Source: Chrysochromulina parva (Eukaryota; Haptophyta; Prymnesiales; Chrysochromulinaceae). From it: 23,017 bases of DNA. Below, piece after piece: positions 9,106 to 17,518 of the stretch (its first letter is position 1; each line of letters opens with the position of its first letter). The notes beneath the pieces are model-generated. The model searched no databases. It saw only the letters and a list, made by a program, of their open reading frames with translations, and was not told the origin of the DNA. The translations under genes and the position numbers were made by a program. The stretch covers positions 1-23,017 of the forward strand of contig PJAB01000619.1 in the NCBI GenBank assembly GCA_002887195.1, given 5' to 3'.

Positions 9106-9331
9106 TCCGCCAAAACGTCGGAAAATCTATCGACCCTTCGTCAGCAAAGTATTGCGCGAGGGCGGCCGCATGCTCTGTTTGTTGATTCTTCGCGAAAAAC
9201 GGTCGGCTTTTGCATGCAGCTGTGTGAAGGACGCGACATCCGGTGCTACGGCACTGTTACTGCCCGCTCAGAAGACACACACCTTACAGCTGTGCACTAG
9301 GAACACACACACGTCCCCCGACTTCGCCCAC

Positions 9332-12300
9332 TCAACGAGCCGGAAGCGCTTCAGATGAAACTGACGAACGAATCGGTCTGCGTGCCGGAAGCGCTTCAGA
9401 TGAAGCTGACGAACGAATCGGTATCAGGGGACCTCGGGTCTCCGATCCCGCGCTCCTTGCCGTGACGTGGAACGCGACTACCCGCCAGCTCGTGACGCGG
9501 CCTGTGCGGTTGGCGATGGCCCGCAGAGACCCCGGCGGAAGAATGATCGAATCCGATGCGAGCCGCTCCAGCGGCGCGTACCAGGGAGCGCCGGTCCAGT
9601 ACGGGCACACCACCACCGCGGAGGCCGCCTGCTCCCGCTCAAGCTTCTCGATCACGTCCGGCAACAACGACACCGGCGCGTGAACCAGCAAATGCTCCCC
9701 CGCCCACCGTTGAGCGAAGGCGTCTGTGCCCTCCGCACCGTCGACCGCCTCGGCGGCCCAAAAGCGCGGCAGTTGCGCCGTAGCACCGGAGGCAAAGGCG
9801 TCGATCGTGAGTTCGCCGAAGGTGGCCTGCAGCTTGGCGAGCGCCTTGTCCGAGAGCATGTAATCTCCTTGCGAGATCTGCGCCGCTCGAGATTTATACG
9901 CCTCCTCGGCTTGTAAATCCGTCAAGGCGACGCCCTCCGCCCGAATCCTGAAGCGCAGCACGTCACATGCCTTGAAGGCTCGACAGACGAATGCGGGTGC
10001 CGGGCCCAGCCCCGCTGCCGCCTCGCGCAGCTCCGAGACGAACTCGAGGCTCGCATCGCATAAGGACGCCTGCGAGCCATCTCGGGAGACATCATGTGGC
10101 GATTGGCCGCCTCCGCCATGTTCGAACATGGCCGCCTCCGCCACACCCACCTCCGTCTCCGCCTCGGCCGCCATGGCCGCCTCCGCCTCGGCCTCCGCCT
10201 CCGCCTCTGTCTCGGCCTCCGCCTTTGCGAGCCTGGCCAGCTCATCAGCGAGGCTCAAAATGGTCCGTAGGTGGCGCTCGCGCGTCGGCGCGTCGTCCGC
10301 GGCCGCCGCACGCATCGAGAGGAGCTCCGCCCGGACTCTGTCACGGCATGAGACCATCAGCGGCACAATCGGGCGTTCTTGCGTGCCTGCGCGCGCCTCT
10401 CGGAGAATATCTCGGCCCTCCTCGGCCCTCTGATTGGCCTCGTCCACCGCGTGGCGCAGCTGCTGCTCCTCAGCCGCGAGCTCCGCTGCACGGGCGACGT
10501 CGGAGGCCTCCTTCGCCACAGTGCGCTGCCACTTGATCACCTGTAGCAGCTTGTTGAGCAGCCGAGATGGTGGCGCGCCCTCACCGCCCCCGGCGCGAGC
10601 CACCAGCCATGCGACGCGCTGCAGCGGGCTCATCGGCGGGGGGGCTCGGCTGCTGCTTCGCCGCCCGTCTGCGACCGCCCCCGGCAGCGCCCCGTGCGGA
10701 GCCCCCGACTCGCGCAGCACGAGCGCTTCCAAGACAGCCCGACCCTCGGCGAAATGCGCGGCGGCGGCGGGTAGCTCGCCGCGTGCCCGATCCGTCTCGC
10801 CCAGCTTGCACAGATTGAGGGCCACCTCGACATGGCCCGCGTCCCCGTGGCCGTAGATACGTCGGCGCATGGCAAGCGCCTGCTCAAGGGCGCGCTGTGG
10901 TGAGCACTGGCATGCAAGGCAGGCCATCCGCATGCAATCAACGTATCTTCATCAGGCGCAGGGCGCGCTGTGGTGAGCACTGGCATGCAAGACAGGCCAT
11001 CCGCATGCAATCAACGTACCTGCTCAAGGTACGCTGCCGCGCGATCAGGCTCGCCTCCCTGGAGGGAGAGGTTGGCGAGCTGGGACAGGACGGCCGCCTT
11101 GTTCACGTGCGGCACTCCCTCGCCATAGGCCCGCCGATGCATCGCGAGGGCCTCCTGCAGATGCTGGAGAGCTGCCGCGTGATCGCCACAGCGCTCCGCG
11201 ACGCGCGCGAGCTGCTGGAACGTGGCCGCGCGCGCGCCACAGCGCTCCGCGGCCGCGCGCCCGCCACAGCGCTCCGACGGCCCTTGATCCTCGAGGGCGA
11301 GCGCCTCGCGGAGCAGCGCGCCAGCCTCGTGCAAGCGCGGTGGCTTGCTCGACATCGAAGCCACCGCGAGCTGGTGCAGCGTCGCGGCCTCCTCGTATGA
11401 GTACTCGACTTGCCTCGTATGGGCACTCCGCTTGAGCGCGCCGACGTGAGCGCTGGCATGACTCCCCGCGGCGGGCAGGCCTGCGCGCAGCTCGCGCTTC
11501 ATGTCCAGCGACTGCTGCAGCAGCGTCGTGGCTGCAGCCCAGTCGGCGCGTCGCAACCGGACGACCCCAAGCTCATGTAGTGTGGCAGCCGCACCCGCGC
11601 GCTCACCACACGCTCGCCAAATGTCGAGCGCCTCATGCAGCAGCGCCTCGGCCTCCACGAGCTGCCCGCAGTAGCGCGCGACTTTGCCCGCCGTGGAGAG
11701 GGTGAGCGCACGCACGCTCAGTCGCTCATCATACCCCTCGCGTCGTGGTGGCAGCTCACCCGGCAGCTGAGCGTCGAGGATGGCGCGCGCCGCGTCGAGG
11801 GCCTTGTTAGCCTGATCGAAGCGCGAGAGCGCCATCGACATGCACAGGGCACCCCGCGTGAGCAGTGCCGAGACGCGAAGCTGCAGTGCGGCCAGCAGCG
11901 CATGATACTCGACGCTCGCCGCGGAGCCCTCTGCTCCAAAAGCTCCAGGATCGCTCTTCGCGAAGCTGCTGCTGCTCGCGCCGCTCTCGGCGTCAGCAGC
12001 TGCCTGATGCAGCAGTTCCAAGCAGTGGCGGCCGACTGCCTGTACGTGCTCGATCGTGCCCGTCGTCGAGTTGGACCAGGTCGACGTGTCCGCTGCATCA
12101 AAGGCCCAGTGGCGCTCGAGTGCCCAGGTGCACGTAGCGAGCACACGCGCAGATTGGAGCGGTTGCATGTGCGCTCGCAGGCTCTTTGTGAGGAGCCGAT
12201 GCAGGCAGCCCGTGCGCTCCCCATGCACCTGTGGGGAGAGGGGCGGGGCGCTATGGTGAGCCCTTGCATGCGAGCAGACTCAGAGGCGCCGAGCCCGTGC

Positions 12301-14074
12301 GCTCCCCACGCACCTCGCGTACGGTGAGCAAGCTGAATCGCTTGAGTCGAAGCCAAGCGCGATCTGCGACCGCCTGCGCCTCGCCCTCGGCGTTCATCCC
12401 ATCGAAGACCTCTGTGTCCGCAGGCAATAGCAACGGGTGGGCGGCCATGGGCCACGAGGGCGCTGTGGGGAAGGCTGTGTGTGCGGGGAGGCGCTGGACG
12501 TCGTCGAACGAATCCTTTGCCGAGGAATCCCTGTCGACTTCCCGTTCCTTCGTGCTCCCCTGGGCCGAGGATGCTGCTGCATGAGGAGTAGCAGCGATCT
12601 GCCCCACGGCGGATGCGACAGCCTCGGTGGCGTCGGCCGTGGTAGCCTCAGTAGCGTCGGCCGCGGCACGCGCCGTTGAGCACGCCGTGGCAGCCGCAGC
12701 CGCAAGCCCGGCAGCGAGAGCGGAGATTACCAGAGCAGCTCGTCGTCGGCGTTGCGGCGCTGCGGCAGCGAGGACAGCGGCGCTGATGGACAAGACGCCG
12801 CAAGCAACTGCCACCCCTGTCCAAGTTGACGGCTGCGCCGCAGGCCGCACCTCCTTCGCCATCGCCTTGCCTTCTGCCTCCAGCCCACTCGACCCTCGTT
12901 CCTCCACCGGCGGCGGGACTACCGGCGGCGGCACCTCTTCGCACGCAGCCGTCCCGAGCACCACGGCTGTCACGAATGCCTTGGGAATCCCTTCGCTCGC
13001 ACAGAAGCTGAGCACATCAAGCACCTGGCGTGTCGATACGGCGCCGATGCGCTGGGAGCGTGCACTGCTCCCATGGATGAACTCCCCCGACAAGGATCTC
13101 CGTCGAATCTCCGACGTCCCGAGCGCAGCAGCGCCACCGGAACTGCTGGCCATCGGCTCGTCAAGCTGGGCCAAGGATAGCTCGAAGGACTCTGCCACGC
13201 CTTGTTCGTAGCCTTGCAGCAGCTCCCCACCGTTGGGCCGGCGCCGTCGGGGGGACGACATGCCGAGGGCCGTCGGGTACTCTCCGCTCGATAACCGTCG
13301 AAAGTAGTCCGCACACGAAACGTCGCATGCGCGCATATAGGCGGCGGCAAGGGCCAGGGCAAGAGGCAGGTGGCCTAGCTTAGCAGCAGCGAGCATACCG
13401 GCAGTCATGGTCGGCTGCTTCTCATTCGGAAGTGGCTCTCGGCCGCCTTGGTCCCCTCGTTCCCCTCTCAGCCCTTCGAGCTCGAGCTCCGTCATGCTGC
13501 CCCGCAAGCCTCGCATCTCCATCAGCTCCTCCCCATTTTGCTCGGCGAGGTCGAGGAGATCATCCACGCCCAGGTGCTCGCCACCCGCGCCACGCAGCAG
13601 CGCCAGAGATTCGGTCGTGCTAAAGCAGCCCAGTTGGAGTACTGAACTCAGGTTGCTGCACAGGCCGCGCGCTTCGTCATACGTGCGGCTTGTGATGAGC
13701 ACGTGCCCAGTACCCATGCAGCCACGAGGGAGCAATCCCTGCTCTCCGATGAACGAGGCGCTCGTCACATTGTCGAAGACGAGGAGCCAGTTCGTGTGCG
13801 TGCGGTACAGCCGGGCTCGCACTTCCGACACAACTTCGTCGTTACGCATGCCCTGAACGCCGATACCCGAGTCGTTCGCGAGGCTGCGTAGATCCGCCGC
13901 AAGCGCCTCCGCAGACTCTGCTCGAAGCCAAGCCACAAGCCCGTAGCGCTGCGCCGCCGCCGAAGGCCGCTCATCAAGCTGAGAAGCGGCCGCAAAGCTG
14001 CGGTAGCAGTACTCGGTCGCAAGTTGCGTCTTCCCTACGCCGCCCATACCAACGAGCTCAAGCGTCGTCAACCG

Positions 14075-14112
<38 letters not shown>

Positions 14113-14911
14113 TGCGCAGCGCCGCACCCACCCGTCCAAGCTCCGCAGCGCGGCCCACAAAGGCGCTATTGCGCGGTGGCACGCCCCACATGCCGCGCAG
14201 GCTGCCGCTCCATCGGCCGCTGTAGTCTTCAGGGTGACGCCGCTCGTCGAAGCGGGTGCGCTCGGCGTGTTCCTTGAGCACTGCATCGACCTCCGCATGG
14301 CGTGGTCGGTGCAGCCATGGCCGCCGGCTCATCGGTGCATCGTTGAGCCAGTACTGCGACCAGCCGCCCGTCGTGACCACCCACCGATTGGCAAGCTCAT
14401 GGCCGCCGCGCTCGAGGCAGCCCGACAGGCAGACATCGACATACGTCTGGCAGATTGGGAACTCATCCGAAGCAGGCTGTGTCTCCCTGGGTACGTAGAC
14501 CCAGAACAGGTGGTCTTCGACGCCGATGGCATCTTCGGCCCTTCGGGCACGCGCGCGTTCCAGCTCAGCGGTGGCGGCTGCATGGCCATCTAGCACGCTC
14601 ACCTGAGACGGCTCGAGCTGCACGCGATCGTAGCCTTTCTCGCGTGCGTCGAAGCGCCCGAGAGCGCAGTCAGAGCCCACCTCGAAGAGCACGCCGCAAA
14701 TGGCTGTCGCCGTTTCTGGAGACCGGCGCAGACCGACAGCCGTGAAGCCAGAGGGCGCTCTGAAATTCCATTCCCGAACGAATCCAGCTGCAGCCGAAAT
14801 CTCCACTACTGCTGCGAGCGATGGCTCTTCCGACGAGTCCGCAGCGAGCGTTGCTAAGCGCGAGGCCTCAGATAAAATGCTGCCGTAGCCGAAGAGCCAA
14901 TGGCGGGGCAT
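9332..14911 (-). CDS. NLR-type protein: GGCT/AIG2-like, NB-ARC, TPR, Dam-like C-terminus
   Basis: I join three exons: 14911-12314, 12228-11020 and 10879-9332, with two phase-0 GT-AG introns, giving about 1784 residues. The first ATG (14911) starts MPRHWLFGYGSIL, the usual start of a gamma-glutamylcyclotransferase/AIG2-like fold; YGS is at 9-11 and the likely catalytic Glu is E91 in FDAREKGYDR. A Gly10 hinge (268-277) leads to NB-ARC: FVGRAAEL (251-258), P-loop GMGGVGKT (288-295), kinase-2 LLVFDN (376-381), LITSR (405-409) and GLPL-like LGHLPLAL (512-519). A hydrophobic hairpin lies at 697-746. After CLHRLLTKSLR come TPRs (about 1038-1330), a Glu/Ala-rich linker (about 1486-1527) and a Dam/DIRS-like domain (1607-1724). 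NB-ARC-TPR proteins are signal-activated NTPase switches in immunity or cell death; the trigger here is unknown. Splicing is inferred. Confidence 0.8.
9339..9421 (-). repeat. 45-bp tandem repeat at the NLR gene's 3' end
   Basis: The segment starting GCCGGAAGCGCTTCAGATGA at 9339 recurs at 9384 with almost no change. The period of 45 bp keeps the frame and gives the last residues of the protein as two copies of (R)PIRSS(A/V)SSEALPAR. Confidence 0.85.
9515..9868 (-). other. Dam-methylase-like / DIRS-type retroelement-like domain
   Basis: Residues about 1607-1724 of the NLR-type protein read, in order, DYML, FGELTIDAFAS, PRFW, an acidic pair, a lone Trp (QRWAG), HAPVSLLPDVI and VVVCPYWTGAPWY. 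This order matches the phage Dam-type N6-adenine methylase fold (D-W-x-x-P, FG-x-x-x-D-x-x-AS, W, NPPY, LxP) and the related region that follows RNase H in DIRS-like retroelements (DLFAS...FW...DAF...W...PP...P-W). The catalytic (D/N)PPY is replaced by HAPV, so methylation activity is not expected. The family assignment rests on remembered motif order, not on a search. Confidence 0.5.
10880..11019 (-). other. Intron 2 of the NLR-type gene (140 nt, phase 0)
   Basis: The donor is GAGCAG|GTACGTTG at 11019. The preferred acceptor is CCCTTGAGCAG|GCGCTTGCC, ending at 10880. Joining there gives YLEQ|ALAMRRRIYG, which matches the preceding TPR helix (HLQEALAMHRRAYG) without a gap. An alternative acceptor at 10895 (CACCACAG|CGCG) keeps the frame but inserts RALEQ. 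A third one at 10968 would lead to RALRLMKIR and a stop. Confidence 0.8.
10887..11018 (-). repeat. 73-bp-period duplication inside NLR intron 2
   Basis: Bases 10887-10945 and 10960-11018 match at 58 of 59 positions. The repeated piece contains an almost complete minimal intron (from one base after the donor G to the CACCACAG acceptor) plus 8 bases of flank. In the inner copy the donor GT has become AT, so only the outer donor is usable. Confidence 0.9.
12207..12313 (-). repeat. 22-bp direct repeat bounding NLR intron 1
   Basis: Bases 12207-12228 (start of exon 2) and 12292-12313 (start of the intron) match at 21 of 22 positions. On the gene strand both begin GTGC(A/G)TGGGGAGCGC and both are preceded by AG. 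The period, 85 bp, equals the intron length. Confidence 0.9.
12229..12313 (-). other. Intron 1 of the NLR-type gene (85 nt, phase 0)
   Basis: The donor is CGCGAG|GTGCGTGG at 12313. The acceptor is CCCCTCTCCCCACAG|GTGCATGG, ending at 12229, with a strong pyrimidine tract. Both exon frames meet in phase 0. The join gives SLLTVRE|VHGERTGCLHRLLTKSLR, which has the His-Arg-Leu motif expected between NB-ARC and TPRs. Retention reads into a stop after 20 residues. Confidence 0.8.
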
Positions 14912-15445
14912 CGCAGCACTCAGTCCAGGACGGATAGTCGTCACGTGCAGACGTCACGATGCGTTTCGTCAAGACTCGAAGTTGCTGTAAAATGAACGGG
15001 TCGCGCACTCTGGACTATGGACTGGTCTTCATAGACGTGGTGTGCGCGATTCTAAACCCAATTGTCTAAACCGCCCCCGTGCGGTCCCGCCATGGTGTTA
15101 ATGTGTATGTGTGAATCATGTGAATGTGTGTCTGTGTGATTTCTAACACGCGCTCCCCGACCTCCACGTCACCAAGGGGAACACCATCCATCCCCAAGAT
15201 GGTCGAGTACAATTGAACGGTGATTACGACGAGCGCTACCCCCGCATCGCGCGCACCATGCCCGGTACAGTGCTACATGTACATGCCCGGCTTACCCTTC
15301 CGTGCCTAAGCCACCCCTCCCCCCATGGTGTGCGGTATGTTGTGAAGTTGTCTGCTTTCCATTGCATGTTGATTTCTGCAGTTGATTTTCTTCAACACAC
15401 CCCAAAAACGGTGCACAAATACGGGTCGGCTCCGCCGTGAGTTCC
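14912..15445. promoter_or_regulatory. Divergent promoter region with ACGT-core sites
   Basis: These 534 bp separate the start codons of the NLR-type gene (-) and the GH5-type gene (+). Near the NLR start lie CACGTG (14942-14947, a G-box sequence) and GACGTCAC (14950-14957, CRE-like); these are exact motifs, but their function here is untested. A TG-rich simple-sequence stretch lies near 15100-15142. There is no gene inside. Confidence 0.4.
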
Positions 15446-17356
15446 ATGCGCGCGCACACGCGGCGACCGTCGCGACGAGAATTCGTGGCTGTGACCGACC
15501 GCCGCAGGCGCCGCACGCCGACGTTGCTGGAGCAGGTGCTCTCGCGCTGCTCTTCGGTATTGGCGGTCCTAATAAAAGTCACGCTGCTCCTTTCCAGCCT
15601 GGCGGCCCTTGCTGGTCTCTCTGCATATCTTTACCTTGGATATGCGCCACTCAGTGGAGGCTCCGACGACAACGTCCGACCAGAGTCCAGCAGCTCCATT
15701 GAGAGCTCTATTGAGAGCACTGCGACACCTTCACCGTCGAGAATGCCGCTGCAACGAACCACGATGACACCATCGCCCGATGGTTCGCCGCTACCTCTAC
15801 AATCACCATTGCCTCCATCCATTCCATTGCCTCAGCCACCTCCATCGCAACCTAGGCCCTCGCCCTTGCCGCCGCCTCCGTCGCCACTGCCGCCTCCGCC
15901 GCCACTGCCGCCTCCGCCGCCACTGCCGCCTCCGCCGCCACAGCCGCCTCCGTCGCCACTGCCGCCTCCATCGCCACTGCCGCCTCCGCCGCCTCGGCTC
16001 CGCCTCGCGGTCCGCGGCAAGCAGCTCGTCTGGAGTGGCACGCCCGTCTTCCTCTCGGGGATCAACCATCCGTGGTACAGCTACGGGCACGACTTCGGCG
16101 GCGATCGAGGACTCGAGCATGCATGCCACATGCGCGATGTCCTCGTCGCCACGAACGAAGCCGGCGGCAACGCCGTGCGCGTGTGGGTCCACGCAGACAG
16201 CGCGAACACTCCCATCTTCACCGAGGACGGTTACGTGGCCTCGAGCGATTCCAAAGGCACGCTGATCGCCGACATCCGGCGGTACCTGCGGTGGGCACAG
16301 GAGCTTAATCTTCTCGTTGTGCTCTGCCTGTGGAATGCTGCCGTACTGCCCAATAGCCGGGGAGCATACGGTCTCATCGCGGACGCGAGCGCGGACAGCT
16401 CGGGGCGTGCGAACTGCAGCAGGCTGCAATCGTACATTGAGCGCGTGCTCACGCCCATGGTCTCCGCGCTCGCGGATGAGCCCGCCCTCGGTGCTTGGGA
16501 GATTCTCAACGAGCCAGAAGGCTCTGTCGCTACTGGGATCACCAGTGCGAGCGGAAATCTGTGCTTTGACACGAAAGTGCTCGATGGGAGCGGTGCAGGC
16601 TGGGCGCAGGCGGAGGACAAGGGGGGCGGCCCGCCGCTGCCCATGGAGAGTCTACTTCGGTTCGTCGGCCTTCAAGCCGCCGCCATCCACGCCGCCGACC
16701 CACAAGCCCTCGTGACCACAGGCTCCTGGAACGAACGAGCGCTCTCTGACCGCAGCGGCGGCAGCAGGCAGTACTTTTCTCGCAAGTGCCTCTCCGCGGC
16801 CCTGGCTGCTCTCGGAGCGAATCTCGGAGCGAATCTCGGAGCAAATCTCGGAGCGAATGGCGCTGCCGCGGTGCGCCCACACCTCGACTTTTATCAGACG
16901 CATGCGTATGCGTGGCCGCCCGAGGCGCCTTATGCGCCCTCGTCTCCCTTCAACTTAGACTCGTCACGCTACGGACTCGACGCTCCGCTGGTCGTGGGCG
17001 AGTTTGCACCCGGAGAGCACTCAGGTGGCCTGACCACGCGCGAGCAGTACACGACGCTCTTGTCGCGTGGTCATTCGGGCGCATTGGGATGGAGTGCAAA
17101 AGTCGATGATCGAGGGCCGAGCCTCTTTGAGGGGATGCGAGCGATTCGTGAGGCGCCCGCCGTTAGAGCCGTGCGTATGCCTGCCCTCTCCGTGGACAGT
17201 GTGCCCACGTGTCCACCGACGTCAACACGCCGCCGGCGCGACGAGGACGATGCGGCCGAACGCGCAGGGCGCTCAGAGGACGGATGGACCCCAGGTGAGT
17301 ACCTCGTGCTCGTGTCGGACGCGCGAAACGCTCATCGTAGGAACAGTAGCAGCTAG
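15446..17356 (+). CDS. Type II membrane-anchored GH5-like glycosidase with polyproline stalk
   Basis: I start at the first ATG (15446), giving 636 residues. A basic cytosolic tail with RRRRR is followed by a hydrophobic anchor at about 36-66, a Pro/Ser-rich stalk at about 97-184, and a TIM-barrel-like catalytic region at about 185-575. GH5/clan-A signs are FLSGINHPW (202-210), GGNAVRVWVHAD (240-251), the acid/base Glu in WEILNEPEG (E356), HAYAW (486-490) and the nucleophile in VVGEFAPG (E519). The closest guess is a beta-mannanase-like or beta-glucanase-like retaining endo-enzyme facing the lumen or outside; substrate is not determined. LGAN is repeated four times (457-471). A consensus donor CAG|GTGAGT at 17292-17300 lies 20 codons before the stop, so the C-terminus may be an unspliced read-through. 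Confidence 0.75.
   Translation: MRAHTRRPSRREFVAVTDRRRRRTPTLLEQVLSRCSSVLAVLIKVTLLLSSLAALAGLSAYLYLGYAPLSGGSDDNVRPESSSSIESSIESTATPSPSRMPLQRTTMTPSPDGSPLPLQSPLPPSIPLPQPPPSQPRPSPLPPPPSPLPPPPPLPPPPPLPPPPPQPPPSPLPPPSPLPPPPPRLRLAVRGKQLVWSGTPVFLSGINHPWYSYGHDFGGDRGLEHACHMRDVLVATNEAGGNAVRVWVHADSANTPIFTEDGYVASSDSKGTLIADIRRYLRWAQELNLLVVLCLWNAAVLPNSRGAYGLIADASADSSGRANCSRLQSYIERVLTPMVSALADEPALGAWEILNEPEGSVATGITSASGNLCFDTKVLDGSGAGWAQAEDKGGGPPLPMESLLRFVGLQAAAIHAADPQALVTTGSWNERALSDRSGGSRQYFSRKCLSAALAALGANLGANLGANLGANGAAAVRPHLDFYQTHAYAWPPEAPYAPSSPFNLDSSRYGLDAPLVVGEFAPGEHSGGLTTREQYTTLLSRGHSGALGWSAKVDDRGPSLFEGMRAIREAPAVRAVRMPALSVDSVPTCPPTSTRRRRDEDDAAERAGRSEDGWTPGEYLVLVSDARNAHRRNSSS
16811..16859 (+). repeat. 12-bp tandem repeat (x4) coding LGAN
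   Basis: The unit CTCGGAGCGAAT occurs four times in a row with one substitution in the third copy. It is in frame and adds four LGAN tetrapeptides to a surface loop of the GH5-like domain, between a helix and the next strand (HLDFYQTHAY). Confidence 0.9.
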
Positions 17357-17518
17357 CACAAGCTGGTAGCGCTGCCGATGCAGGCTCAAATGCTTCGAGC
17401 TTTAAGTTTATATGTAGAGCCAGGTTACAAAATGTTCGTAACCCATCCCTCAGTGTCAATGATGCTTTCACAGCCAATGGTTCGACACCATTTCACACTC
17501 ACACGTCTGTGAAGCGAA

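Noticed and set aside
9984..10250. A CRISPR-like or regulatory repeat array in the GCCTCC-rich tract
   Set aside because: It is simple codon repetition for Glu/Ala in NLR exon 3, with no spacers.
9991..10536. Plus-strand frame rich in Pro/Arg opposite NLR exon 3
   Set aside because: Its proline runs are the complement of the Glu/Ala linker codons; the minus-strand frame has TPR continuity and spliced-exon support.
10895..11019. Acceptor at 10895 as the main splice for NLR intron 2
   Set aside because: It keeps the frame but inserts RALEQ in the middle of a TPR helix; the acceptor at 10880 restores the helix exactly. It is kept only as an alternative.
12251..14944. Treating the NB-ARC frame as a complete gene ending at 12251 and starting at 14944
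   Set aside because: The 14944 start is GTG, and the first ATG (14911) matches the family start. The tail after GAG|GTGCGT is intronic and repeats the next exon's first bases, whereas splicing restores the TPR-linker motif.
15803..16429. Minus-strand frame rich in Trp/Arg/Gly opposite the GH5 stalk
   Set aside because: It is the reverse of the polyproline codons; the plus frame carries both GH5 catalytic motifs.
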